A stretch of DNA of 64,000 nt from JACVRN01 sp036403815 (GTDB lineage Bacteria; Acidobacteriota; Blastocatellia; Pyrinomonadales; Pyrinomonadaceae): the NCBI GenBank assembly GCA_036403815.1, contig DASWQH010000013.1, positions 48,742 to 112,741 on the forward strand. The letters are read 5' to 3'. Each line of letters starts with the position of its first letter. Within the stretch, counting starts at the first letter, position 1. The notes under the pieces were generated by a model. It did not search any database. It was not told the origin of the DNA and saw only the letters and a program-made list of their open reading frames with translations. A program made the position numbers and the translations under genes. Below are positions 43,761 to 54,161 of this stretch, in pieces.

Positions 43761-44330
43761 ATGAATGTAGAGCGATCCATTTTTATCCCGGTAATCCTCG
43801 GCACCACGCGTAAGGGCAGAGCAAGCGAAAATGTTGCGCGCTTTGTCCACACAGAGCTGAGTAAGCACGAGGGCGTAGAGACGCTGCTCGTTGACATACG
43901 CGATATACAGCTTCCTACGGACGATGCGGGCGAAGCGATTAAGCAGTCTGGATTCTCTGATACCGTTCAACGCGCGGACGGGCTTTTAATCGTCACGCCC
44001 GAATACAACCACGGCTATCCTGGGATGCTCAAGCACCTGCTCGACACGAATCTGAAGGAGTACATACACAAGGCCGTTGGGATTTGCGGCGTGTCGGCTG
44101 GAGGCTTCGGCGGCACGCGCGTCATAGAGAATCTTCTGCCTGTCATGCGCGAGCTTGGCCTTGTCACAATCTTCTGGGACGGAAATTTCTCCGGCGCGCA
44201 GAAGCTTTTCGACCAGGATGGAAAGTTGCTTGACGAGTCTTACGTCAAGCGCATTGACAAGTTTTTGAAAGAGCTAATCTGGATGTCCAAGGTCTTGCGG
44301 TACGGGCGCGAGCATGTTGCGCTTCCGTAG
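43761..44330 (+). CDS. NADPH-dependent FMN reductase family protein
   Basis: A 189-residue flavodoxin-like NAD(P)H:FMN/quinone reductase. FMN-binding loops are ILGTTRKGRASENVARFV near the N-terminus and VTPEYNHGYPGMLKHLLD in the middle. The segment KAVGICGVSAGGFGGTRVIE carries the third loop. It probably reduces FMN, quinones or azo compounds. It stands between ubiX and a MOSC gene. A supply of reduced FMN to UbiX is conceivable, but the gap makes co-transcription uncertain. Confidence 0.9.
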   Translation: MNVERSIFIPVILGTTRKGRASENVARFVHTELSKHEGVETLLVDIRDIQLPTDDAGEAIKQSGFSDTVQRADGLLIVTPEYNHGYPGMLKHLLDTNLKEYIHKAVGICGVSAGGFGGTRVIENLLPVMRELGLVTIFWDGNFSGAQKLFDQDGKLLDESYVKRIDKFLKELIWMSKVLRYGREHVALP

Positions 44331-44364
44331 CTATTACAAATTTTCGGCAAAGGGGGGTTGATCT

Positions 44365-45021
44365 TTGAGCGCGAAAATTATCTCGGTCAACGTAGGCTTG
44401 CCGCGTCTGGCTATGTGGCGCGGGGCTACGGTTTCGACCGGCATCTTCAAAAAGCCTGTGAAGGAAAGGGTCATGGTGCGCAGGCTTAATCTGGACGGCG
44501 ACCGCCAGTCAGACCTTTCGGTTCACGGCGGGGTGGACAAGGCCGTTTACGCTTACCCATCGGAGCACTACGACTTCTGGCGCGAAGAGTTGCCGGAAAT
44601 GGAGCTGCCGTGGGGAATGTTCGGCGAGAATTTGACGACCGTTGGGTTGAGCGAAGATGCGGTTTACATAGGCGACCGCTTTCGCATAGGGCGTGCGGAA
44701 TTGACCGTCACGCAGCCGCGTATGCCCTGCCACAAGCTAGGCATTAAGTTCCAGCGCGCCGACATCATCAAGAGATTTTTGGCGAGCGGTCGCACGGGCT
44801 TCTACTTTTCCGTTCAAAGCGAAGGCGAAATCGGCGCGGGCGATGAATTGGAATTGATAGAGCGCAGCACGCACGCCGTTAAGGTCTCTGACATCACACG
44901 TCTTTACGTGAAAGACAAAGGGGATGTGGAAACGATGCGGCGCGCAATCCAAGTTGAAGCTTTGCCTGAAGGCTGGCGCGACTATTTCAGAGAGCGAATA
45001 GAAAAGTTTTCAGAGTCTTAA
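44365..45021 (+). CDS. MOSC domain protein (YiiM-like), TTG start
   Basis: A 218-residue MOSC protein. The signature covers NLDGDRQSDLSVHGGVDKAV and the catalytic-type Cys122 in RMPCHKLGIKF. A C-terminal 3-alpha region (VKVSDITRLYVKDKG) is typical of YiiM, a molybdenum-cofactor enzyme that reduces N-hydroxylated compounds. The only sensible start is TTG at 44365, supported by a strong AGGGGGG (44351-44357) site. Expression level may be limited by that codon. Confidence 0.9.
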   Translation: MSAKIISVNVGLPRLAMWRGATVSTGIFKKPVKERVMVRRLNLDGDRQSDLSVHGGVDKAVYAYPSEHYDFWREELPEMELPWGMFGENLTTVGLSEDAVYIGDRFRIGRAELTVTQPRMPCHKLGIKFQRADIIKRFLASGRTGFYFSVQSEGEIGAGDELELIERSTHAVKVSDITRLYVKDKGDVETMRRAIQVEALPEGWRDYFRERIEKFSES

Positions 45022-45037
45022 ACAGCAGAGGAAAGAG

Positions 45038-45250
45038 ATGATGACGAAGAGCAGAGAGAAGATGATCTGTCCGGATTGCGGCGTGGAGATGAACCATCAC
45101 GCAGACAAGATTGATTACTCGGCGGCGCTTGAGGATGGCGTTGAGATTGATCCAGCTTTCGGCGGCGTGGTCGAAGAGGCGCACACCTGCCCTCTGTGCG
45201 GCAAGACGCATATGCGCCGCTCGGAGCGTGAGCACGAAAGCGAAAAATAG
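45038..45250 (+). CDS. Small zinc-ribbon protein
   Basis: A 70-residue protein with two CxxC knuckles, CPDC (11-14) and CPLC (51-54), separated by an acidic stretch, and a basic/acidic tail. It is a probable zinc ribbon. It starts 16 bp after the MOSC gene and ends 9 bp before the glycosidase gene, so it is likely in the same transcript. No function is assigned. The second ATG (45041) is an alternative start. Confidence 0.7.
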   Translation: MMTKSREKMICPDCGVEMNHHADKIDYSAALEDGVEIDPAFGGVVEEAHTCPLCGKTHMRRSEREHESEK

Positions 45251-45259
45251 CTGGTTATC

Positions 45260-47956
<2,697 letters not shown>

Positions 47957-47966
47957 AGCTTCAAAA

Positions 47967-48102
47967 CTGTAGGGGCAGGGCTTGTCCCTGCCCGTATCGC
48001 TCGCCAGAGCGATTATCAATAAGCTATTGATTCAAGATTGAATGAATGCGAATCGTTGTCGCGCTTCGCGCGACGGGCAGAGGACTTGTCCCTGCCCCTA
48101 CA
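47967..48102. repeat. Inverted-repeat element, family C
   Basis: The second copy of the TGTAGGGGCAGGGCT... element, 136 nt like the first, with a similar hairpin arrangement. It lies between the two glycosidase genes and ends 20 bp before the start at 48123. Confidence 0.88.
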
Positions 48103-48122
48103 GGGATTTGAAAGGTAAAAGC

Positions 48123-50111
48123 ATGATTAGGTTTACGCGAGAGGAGCTGAAGGATTTCGATGCCGTGCTCGCGCGCGAGTGGCTGGAGACGAACGGGCTT
48201 GGAGGCTTTGCTTCCTCTACGCCGTATGGTCTCAACACGCGCCGCTATCATGGCCTGCTGGTGGCTGCCACGCACCCGCCGGTTGGGCGCATGCTGTTGC
48301 TTTCAAAATTTGAAGAGACGCTCGTCATTGACGGCCAGAGGTTTGAGCTTTCGTCGAACCAGTATCCCGGCACGATTAGCCCGCAGGGGCACAAGCTTCT
48401 TCAGGAGTTTCGTCTAGACCCGTTTCCTGTTTTCACCTACAACGTTGAGGGCTTCGTGCTGGAAAAGTCCATCTTCATGATTGACGGGGAAAACTCCACT
48501 GTCCTGCAATACAGGCTGCGCGAAGAAGAGAATGAAGCTGGTGAAGGCTACAGTTCGACGGCGCGAAATATTCAGCTAGAGCTGCGCCCGCTTGTTTCCT
48601 TTCGCGATTACCACAGCCTCGCGCACGAGAACGACTTTATCAACAGGAGCATAGAAGTCGGGCAAGGGCTTGTCAGCGTGAAGCCTTACAGCGATGCTCC
48701 CGCGCTTCATGTGGCGCATGACGCAGACGAGACTGAGCGGTCGGCCTATTGGTATAGAAACTTCGAGTATCGCGTCGAACAGGAGCGAGGCTTTGATTTC
48801 CGTGAAGACCTCTACAGCCCGTTTGCCCTGCGGTTTGATTTAAGTCGTCGCGGAAGCGCCAGCATCATCGCTTCAACCGATCAACGCGATGCGGCGCGTG
48901 CAGATGAGTACCGGCGCGTAGAGATTGAGCGGCGGCAGGAAGTAATCAAGCGCGCAGGATTTGAAGACGAGTTTCTTTTATCTCTGGTGGCCGCCGCGGA
49001 TCAATTCATAGTCGCGCGCGGCGCTCAGAAGACCATCATCGCTGGCTATCACTGGTTCAGCGATTGGGGGCGCGACACTATGATTGCGCTGCCGGGGCTT
49101 ACTCTTCTGACTGGCCGCGCTGAAATCGCGCGCCGTATCCTGCTCGAATTTGCGCAACACGTAACGGGCGGCATGCTGCCGAATCGCTTCCCGGACGCAG
49201 GGGAAGCTCCCGAATACAACACAGTGGACGCCACGCTCTGGTTCTTTGAGGCTGTACGCGCGCTGGTAGAGCATACCGTAGACTACGAGTTCGTGCGCGC
49301 CAATCTTTATGACGTGCTCGTTGACATTATCAACCGGCACGTGTACGGCACGCGCTACAACATTCGCGTTGACGAGGACGGTCTTCTCTCATCCGGCGCG
49401 GACGGTATGCAGTTGACTTGGATGGATGCGCGCGTCCGTGAGCGGGTCATCACACCGCGACGTGGTAAGCCGGTAGAGATTCAGGCGCTCTGGTACAACG
49501 CGCTGCGCGTGATGGAGGAGTTGGCGCGTAAATTTAGCGATGAGACAAACGAACAGCGCTTTGGCGAAATGGCTTCAGTTGCGAGCGAGAGCTTCAATCG
49601 TCTTTTCTGGAATGAAGAGTTGAATTGTCTCTACGATGTGGTTGACGGCACGGAGCGCGATGCTTCCATGCGCCCCAACCAGATATTCGCAGCGAGTCTT
49701 CCGCACACGATGTTGTCTTACGAAAGAGCCTTGAAGGTTGTAGAAGCTGTGAGGAGCAAGCTCCTGACGCCTTACGGGCTGCGCAGTCTCGCTCCGGATG
49801 ATCCGCAGTACGTAGCGGCTTATACGGGCGGCCCCGAAGAGCGTGATGGAAAGTATCATCAGGGAACAGTCTGGGCGTGGCTGATGGGGGCGTTTATCAT
49901 CGCCTATCTCAAAGTACACGACGAAGCATTGGACGCGCGCGGGCAGGCATTGAAATGGCTCGCTCCCTTTCAGGAGCACTTAAGGGTGGCGGGCCTGGGC
50001 AGCATCTCGGAGATTTTCGACGGCGATGCCCCGCACACCCCGCGCGGCTGCGTTGCGCAGGCATGGAGCGTGGCGGAGCTGCTGCGTGCTGCTGCTTATA
50101 TACAAACGTGA
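48123..50111 (+). CDS. Amylo-alpha-1,6-glucosidase-like glycogen debranching enzyme (GH133-like)
   Basis: A 662-residue protein. The N-terminal domain (FTREELKDFDAVLAREWLET, GLGGFASSTPYGLNTRRYHG) and the C-terminal (alpha/alpha)6 domain (GYHWFSDWGRDTMIALPGL, GADGMQLTWMDARV, KYHQGTVWAWLMGAF) are those of the bacterial GDE family. It removes alpha-1,6-linked glucose branches. The Asp of WGRDTM and the Asp of TWMDA are the likely catalytic residues. The ATG at 48123 is chosen because the upstream frame is repeat sequence. Its TGA stop is made from the first bases of a family I element. Confidence 0.93.
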   Translation: MIRFTREELKDFDAVLAREWLETNGLGGFASSTPYGLNTRRYHGLLVAATHPPVGRMLLLSKFEETLVIDGQRFELSSNQYPGTISPQGHKLLQEFRLDPFPVFTYNVEGFVLEKSIFMIDGENSTVLQYRLREEENEAGEGYSSTARNIQLELRPLVSFRDYHSLAHENDFINRSIEVGQGLVSVKPYSDAPALHVAHDADETERSAYWYRNFEYRVEQERGFDFREDLYSPFALRFDLSRRGSASIIASTDQRDAARADEYRRVEIERRQEVIKRAGFEDEFLLSLVAAADQFIVARGAQKTIIAGYHWFSDWGRDTMIALPGLTLLTGRAEIARRILLEFAQHVTGGMLPNRFPDAGEAPEYNTVDATLWFFEAVRALVEHTVDYEFVRANLYDVLVDIINRHVYGTRYNIRVDEDGLLSSGADGMQLTWMDARVRERVITPRRGKPVEIQALWYNALRVMEELARKFSDETNEQRFGEMASVASESFNRLFWNEELNCLYDVVDGTERDASMRPNQIFAASLPHTMLSYERALKVVEAVRSKLLTPYGLRSLAPDDPQYVAAYTGGPEERDGKYHQGTVWAWLMGAFIIAYLKVHDEALDARGQALKWLAPFQEHLRVAGLGSISEIFDGDAPHTPRGCVAQAWSVAELLRAAAYIQT

Positions 50112-50370
50112 GGCGAGATAAGAAGGAAGAATGATAGCCCCTGAAAGGGGCGGAAGACTGTAGCCCACGGCGTGAGCCGTGGGAAGTGAGCAGCGATAAA
50201 AGTTAAAAGCCCCGGTAGGGGCGAAAGAAACCCAGTCTTGAGAATCTTTCGCCCCTGCCGGGGCTGTGAAATGTTCGCTATGCTTGTATTCCCATGACTT
50301 ACGTCATGGGCTACATTCTATCGCCCCTTTCAGGGGCTAAGGAGATAGTCTGCTTATGTCAAACTCACCT
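50107..50370. mobile_element. Family I compound hairpin element (MITE-like, full form)
   Basis: It starts CGTGAGGCGAGATAAGAAGG, contains AGCCCCTGAAAGGGGC, CCCACGGCGTGAGCCGTGGG and CCCATGACTTACGTCATGGG hairpins and a central inverted pair, and ends with GCTTATGTCAAACTCACC, a decayed inverted copy of the start. It fills the gap between two convergent genes completely and supplies a stop codon. Confidence 0.78.
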
Positions 50371-50374
50371 TATT

Positions 50375-51550
50375 TTAGGAGACAGGCGAAAGAGCTTTTT
50401 GAAGTCGCGTTAAAGCGCTGTCTAACACTTCGTCTTCGCGCGCGATGCATAAACGCATGTAGCTGTCCCAGTCGTCCCTGTCCGTAAATGCGCTGCCGGG
50501 AACTGCCGCCACACCTGCCTCTCTTATCAACATTTCATTCAACTGCATGGCGTCATTGTATGCTTCAGGTATGCGCGCCCAGACGTAGAAGGCAGACCCC
50601 GAATCATAAATCCTGAAGCCGAGCCGGTTGAGAACTTCGGTCGCAAGCTGCCGTTTAGCCTTGAAGCGCTCGCGCAAAGCGTCATAGTAAGACGGGTTCG
50701 CCATCAGGACTTCGGCGAGCGCACGCTGGAGCGGAGTCGGCGAGCAGACGTAGAAGACGTTGTTGGGATTATTGAGCGGAGCGATGAGCGAGCTATGCCC
50801 GTAAACATATCCGAGCCGCCAGCCGGAGATGTTCCATGACTTGGAGAAAGAGTTGACCGTGATCGTCCTCTCCCACATGCCGTCAAGCTTGGCGATTGAG
50901 GGATTCGGTCGCTCGCCCACTACATAATGCTCGTACACCTCATCGGAAATGCAGATCAGGTCAAGCTCCCGGCAGACGGCGGCAATCGCCTGCGTTTCAC
51001 TTTCGGTAAAGACTTTGCCGGTCGGGTTCGCAGGGCTACAGAGGATGATAGCGCGCAGTGGAAAGTTCTTGCGCTCTCTTAACTCGCGGCATCGTGTACG
51101 CAACTCTTCCGTGTCCAGTTCAAGCGTCTCGACGCTGAGAGGCATCGTCTCGATTGCCCCGCCCAGCTCCTCTACGATGCGGCGGTGATAAGGATAGTAC
51201 GGCTCGAACACAAGCGCTGAAGCCCCTTGAAGGAAGGTGCGCGCAATTGCCACCAGTGCGCCCGTAGCGCCCGGAGTAATCAACAATTCGAGCGGCTTGG
51301 CGTCCGCATCAATCTTGATTCCGTTCAGAAGCGAAATCTTTTTCGCCACGGCTTGACGTAGCTCGTTCGTGCCTTCTGCTGGACTGTAATGATTGCCGCT
51401 GGCAGATATGATGCGGTCTGCCTCATGAGCCAGAACAGGGTCAATTGCCAACTCGCTCTGTCCCTGCACAAGGTTGCCGCCTGCGGGTACGAGCCGCGTG
51501 ATGGCTCGAATGTCGGGTCGTTGTTTAGCTTTCATAGTTGATTGCGCCAA
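50375..51550 (-). CDS. Class I/II PLP-dependent aminotransferase, TTG start
   Basis: A 391-residue fold-type I aminotransferase of the aspartate aminotransferase family. The PLP-binding Lys is in NSFSKSWNISGWRLGY. CSPANPTGKVF, SDEVYEHYV and the substrate Arg in YMRLCIAREDEVLD are also present. It transfers amino groups between amino acids and 2-oxo acids; specificity is unclear. The start is read as TTG at 51550 because GGAGG lies eight bases upstream, while the in-frame ATG at 51535 has no ribosome site. It converges with the debranching-enzyme gene across a family I element. Confidence 0.93.
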   Translation of the reverse strand: MAQSTMKAKQRPDIRAITRLVPAGGNLVQGQSELAIDPVLAHEADRIISASGNHYSPAEGTNELRQAVAKKISLLNGIKIDADAKPLELLITPGATGALVAIARTFLQGASALVFEPYYPYHRRIVEELGGAIETMPLSVETLELDTEELRTRCRELRERKNFPLRAIILCSPANPTGKVFTESETQAIAAVCRELDLICISDEVYEHYVVGERPNPSIAKLDGMWERTITVNSFSKSWNISGWRLGYVYGHSSLIAPLNNPNNVFYVCSPTPLQRALAEVLMANPSYYDALRERFKAKRQLATEVLNRLGFRIYDSGSAFYVWARIPEAYNDAMQLNEMLIREAGVAAVPGSAFTDRDDWDSYMRLCIAREDEVLDSALTRLQKALSPVS

Positions 51551-51571
51551 AGATAATTACCTCCAAGTACA

Positions 51572-51694
51572 GGGATGAGGGCGGCAGCGATGAGGGATGA
51601 AAGTTAGACAAAGCCTTACGGCTTTGATTCTTTTAATTTAATCACGCCAAAGGCGTGTCCCAACTTCATTCCTCATCCCTCATCCCTCCGCCCT
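51572..51694. repeat. Inverted-repeat element, family B (GATGAGG heptads)
   Basis: GGGATGAGGGCGGCAGCGAT... (from 51572) faces CCTCATCCCTCATCCCTCCG (51671-51690). The loop is longer than in the other copies and itself contains AAAGCCTTACGGCTTTG and GCCAAAGGCGT palindromes. It lies between the kinase and aminotransferase genes. Confidence 0.85.
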
Positions 51695-51699
51695 GCTTT

Positions 51700-53661
51700 T
51701 CATGATTCTATTTTCCAGATACGGACTGTTGTGTCCCAGCTTCCAGAGGCGAGGCTGCGTCCGTCCGGGGCAAACGCGACAGTCGAAGCGACATCATCAC
51801 ACAGACCCAGCGTCTCGTCCCGGCCTGTTTCAATATTCCAGATACGTATTGTCCGGTCGTCGCTGGCCGAAGCGATACGTTTGCCGTCAGGCGAGAAGGC
51901 TACGGCGCGCACTACATCCTCGCATCTGCCTAATGTTCGCATGTTACCCGGCCTGACATCCAGCAGCCGCACGCTCCTGTCCCAGCCGCCAAACGCAATG
52001 GTCTCTCCGTCCGGGGAATAAGCCAGAGACCTTACATCACTATCCTGAGAGGCCAGAAGCCGCATCCGTGTGGTGCTAAGATTCCAGATGTGTATAGTGT
52101 TATCGTCGCTCTCGGAAGCCACGCTATCTGTGCTCGGAGAGAAGGCCACAGCCCAGACCACACCTTCGCACTGCCCCAGCACGCGCATCTCCTGCGTCTC
52201 AACATCCAGAAGATTGATTGTGCCGTCGCTGCTGCCTGCAACGATCAGCTTGCCGTTGCGCGAGAAATCAATGGCACGCACAGGATGGCTCGCCGTTCCG
52301 AGCAGAAGCATCTCGTTGGTTTCCGCATCCCAGAGGCGAATGGTCTTATCATTGCTCCCGGAAGCTATATGCACGCCGTCGGGCGCAAACGCTACAGATG
52401 AAACATAAGAAAAACCGGAAGCGCCCGTGCCGCATTTCCCAAGGATACGCATCGCGCCCGTCTGTGCTTCCCAGAGCCGCACAACATTATCATTGCCGCC
52501 CGAAGCTATCAGCAGCCCGTTCGGCGAGAAGGAGACGGATCGAACCGCGTCATCAGCCGACCCCATGATGCCGTATTTGATGGCGAGCCTGGTCGGCTCT
52601 TCTGTTTCCTGTTCCGCTCCATGTGACAGGTGAACATAAGGCTTTGGCGGGGTAGAAGGAACAGTCGGGGGAACGGTCTCTGATAGGTGCATGTCGCTAT
52701 CGGCTTTCTTCCACGACGGTCTGGCTCTACCGGCTTCGCGCAGGGCATCAAGCATCTCTTCAGCCGTGTTGTAACGCCCGGAGCGGTCTAAAGCCAGCGC
52801 GCGTGTCAGGACTTCGGCCACAGCAGTCGTTACCTGCGGATTAATCTCATTAGCCCCCACCAATGGATCAGGCTTCCCCGTCCAGATAGACATCGCGCGG
52901 ACAGCCACATCAAGCTCCCTGCCTTCTGCGTTGCTGGGTCTTCGTCCGGTAAGAAGATGATAAAGAGTGGCGGCGAGGGAAAACAGATCGGTGCGAGTGT
53001 CTGTGCCCTGCTCGTAAACTCGTTTTAGCTCTTCCTGATTTATAGCCGACAACAATTCATAGGATTTCCAGTCGGCGCGCACCACCTGTTCCAGCGGCGC
53101 ATAGCCCGGCGTGAAACCGAGCAGGCTTTTATTCTTGCCAAGGCTGGACATCTGCCCAGCCTTGCCTTTAGCCAGCCCAAAATCCAGCAGGATAATCTTC
53201 TCTCTGGGCGTCAATTTCAGATTGGCGGGCTTGATGTCACGATGGATAATCGGCTCAGGACTATCCTTGTCTTCAGGCTGATAGGTGTGCAAATAAATCA
53301 GAGCGTCGAGCAGAACCTCCGACCATCGCAGTACCTTTTCGAGAGGAAAAGGAGCTTGCTGTGCAATCATCAACTGCATCAGGTCTTTGCCGGGGATGTA
53401 CTCCATGACCAGGAATTGCTGGGTCTTTAAGAAGAAGTGGTGCGTCACCTTCGGCAGCGCCGAATGACGCAGGTTCGCCAGCAGACTGGCCTCGCGCTTA
53501 AAAAAGCGTTTGTGTTCGGGTGCCTCCGCGAAAGTTTCTTTGACCGCGACCGTGCAGTTGAGGTCTTCGTCAACGGCCTTGTAGACAGCGCCCATGCCCC
53601 CCGTGGCGAGCAGTTCCACTATGCGATAGCGATTAGCAAGGAGCGTATCAGGAGCGAGCAT
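51700..53661 (-). CDS. Ser/Thr protein kinase with seven WD40 repeats
   Basis: A 653-residue soluble protein. The kinase domain (about 10-320) is complete: the glycine loop around 21-24, Lys41 in VAVKE, HRDIKPAN with Asp142, and DFG at 160-162. A linker rich in Thr/Pro (TVPPTVPSTPP) follows. Seven WD40 blades come next, from about 370 to the end, each of the type VRSVSFSPNGLLIASGGNDN, enough for one closed propeller. No transmembrane segment is seen between the domains, unlike many PknB-type kinases. It probably phosphorylates proteins recruited by the propeller. It is divergent from the ClpA-like gene, 500 bp away. Confidence 0.94.
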   Translation of the reverse strand: MLAPDTLLANRYRIVELLATGGMGAVYKAVDEDLNCTVAVKETFAEAPEHKRFFKREASLLANLRHSALPKVTHHFFLKTQQFLVMEYIPGKDLMQLMIAQQAPFPLEKVLRWSEVLLDALIYLHTYQPEDKDSPEPIIHRDIKPANLKLTPREKIILLDFGLAKGKAGQMSSLGKNKSLLGFTPGYAPLEQVVRADWKSYELLSAINQEELKRVYEQGTDTRTDLFSLAATLYHLLTGRRPSNAEGRELDVAVRAMSIWTGKPDPLVGANEINPQVTTAVAEVLTRALALDRSGRYNTAEEMLDALREAGRARPSWKKADSDMHLSETVPPTVPSTPPKPYVHLSHGAEQETEEPTRLAIKYGIMGSADDAVRSVSFSPNGLLIASGGNDNVVRLWEAQTGAMRILGKCGTGASGFSYVSSVAFAPDGVHIASGSNDKTIRLWDAETNEMLLLGTASHPVRAIDFSRNGKLIVAGSSDGTINLLDVETQEMRVLGQCEGVVWAVAFSPSTDSVASESDDNTIHIWNLSTTRMRLLASQDSDVRSLAYSPDGETIAFGGWDRSVRLLDVRPGNMRTLGRCEDVVRAVAFSPDGKRIASASDDRTIRIWNIETGRDETLGLCDDVASTVAFAPDGRSLASGSWDTTVRIWKIES

Positions 53662-54161
53662 CTATATATTCCGGCTGTTATTAGTCCCGGTGAAACTCTT
53701 CGCGAGTAGAAAAGAGAGCTTGAGCGAATAGCTCACCTGAAGTTGAATGAAGAATAGTTTGTGCTTCCCGTTAGTTGTGCCGCACGAAAGCGCATCAGGT
53801 TTTCGGAAGCTCGGAATGAAATATTACGCTTGCCGCCCCGTGAGTCAAGCGAATAAAAGAGATTGATTCATTGATACACGGGTTCATTTCTTCATTGAAT
53901 CAATGAACCGATGAATAAATGATTAAATTCTTTTCTTCATCCTGGAAATGGTTGAATTGAAAATCAGCCGGACGATAAGTCCCGTAATTCCACCGGAGTC
54001 GTACAAGCTCGGTTGTCCCGTGTCGGCACGCCGTAGTAAGCTCTACGAGAAATAATTGGGTTGGCTACAGGCTTCTAAGACGCTCTTTTCAAGGTCGCGC
54101 AGGCCCTGGCAGAATTCTTATGAACACCTATAAGTTATGTGCCCCCGTTTCCTAAACATTG
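53662..54161. other. Divergent intergenic region with one repeat, no gene recognised
   Basis: 500 bp between the kinase (minus) and the ClpA-like gene (plus). A family J repeat is at 53856-53944. The remainder shows no convincing ORF, tRNA-like fold or terminator. Promoters for both genes must lie here, but I could not place them. Confidence 0.5.
53856..53944. repeat. Inverted-repeat element, family J
   Basis: AAAGAGATTGATTCATTGAT... passes into the complementary TTGAATCAATGAACCGATGA and ends TTTTCTTCATCCTG. It is the second copy of the 30431-30511 element. Confidence 0.8.

Noticed and set aside
48042..48122. N-terminal extension of the debranching-enzyme gene
   Set aside because: It reads through a family C repeat; the first conserved residues follow the ATG at 48123.
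51700..53661. PknB-type penicillin-sensing kinase
   Set aside because: No transmembrane segment or PASTA domains; the C-terminus is a WD40 propeller.
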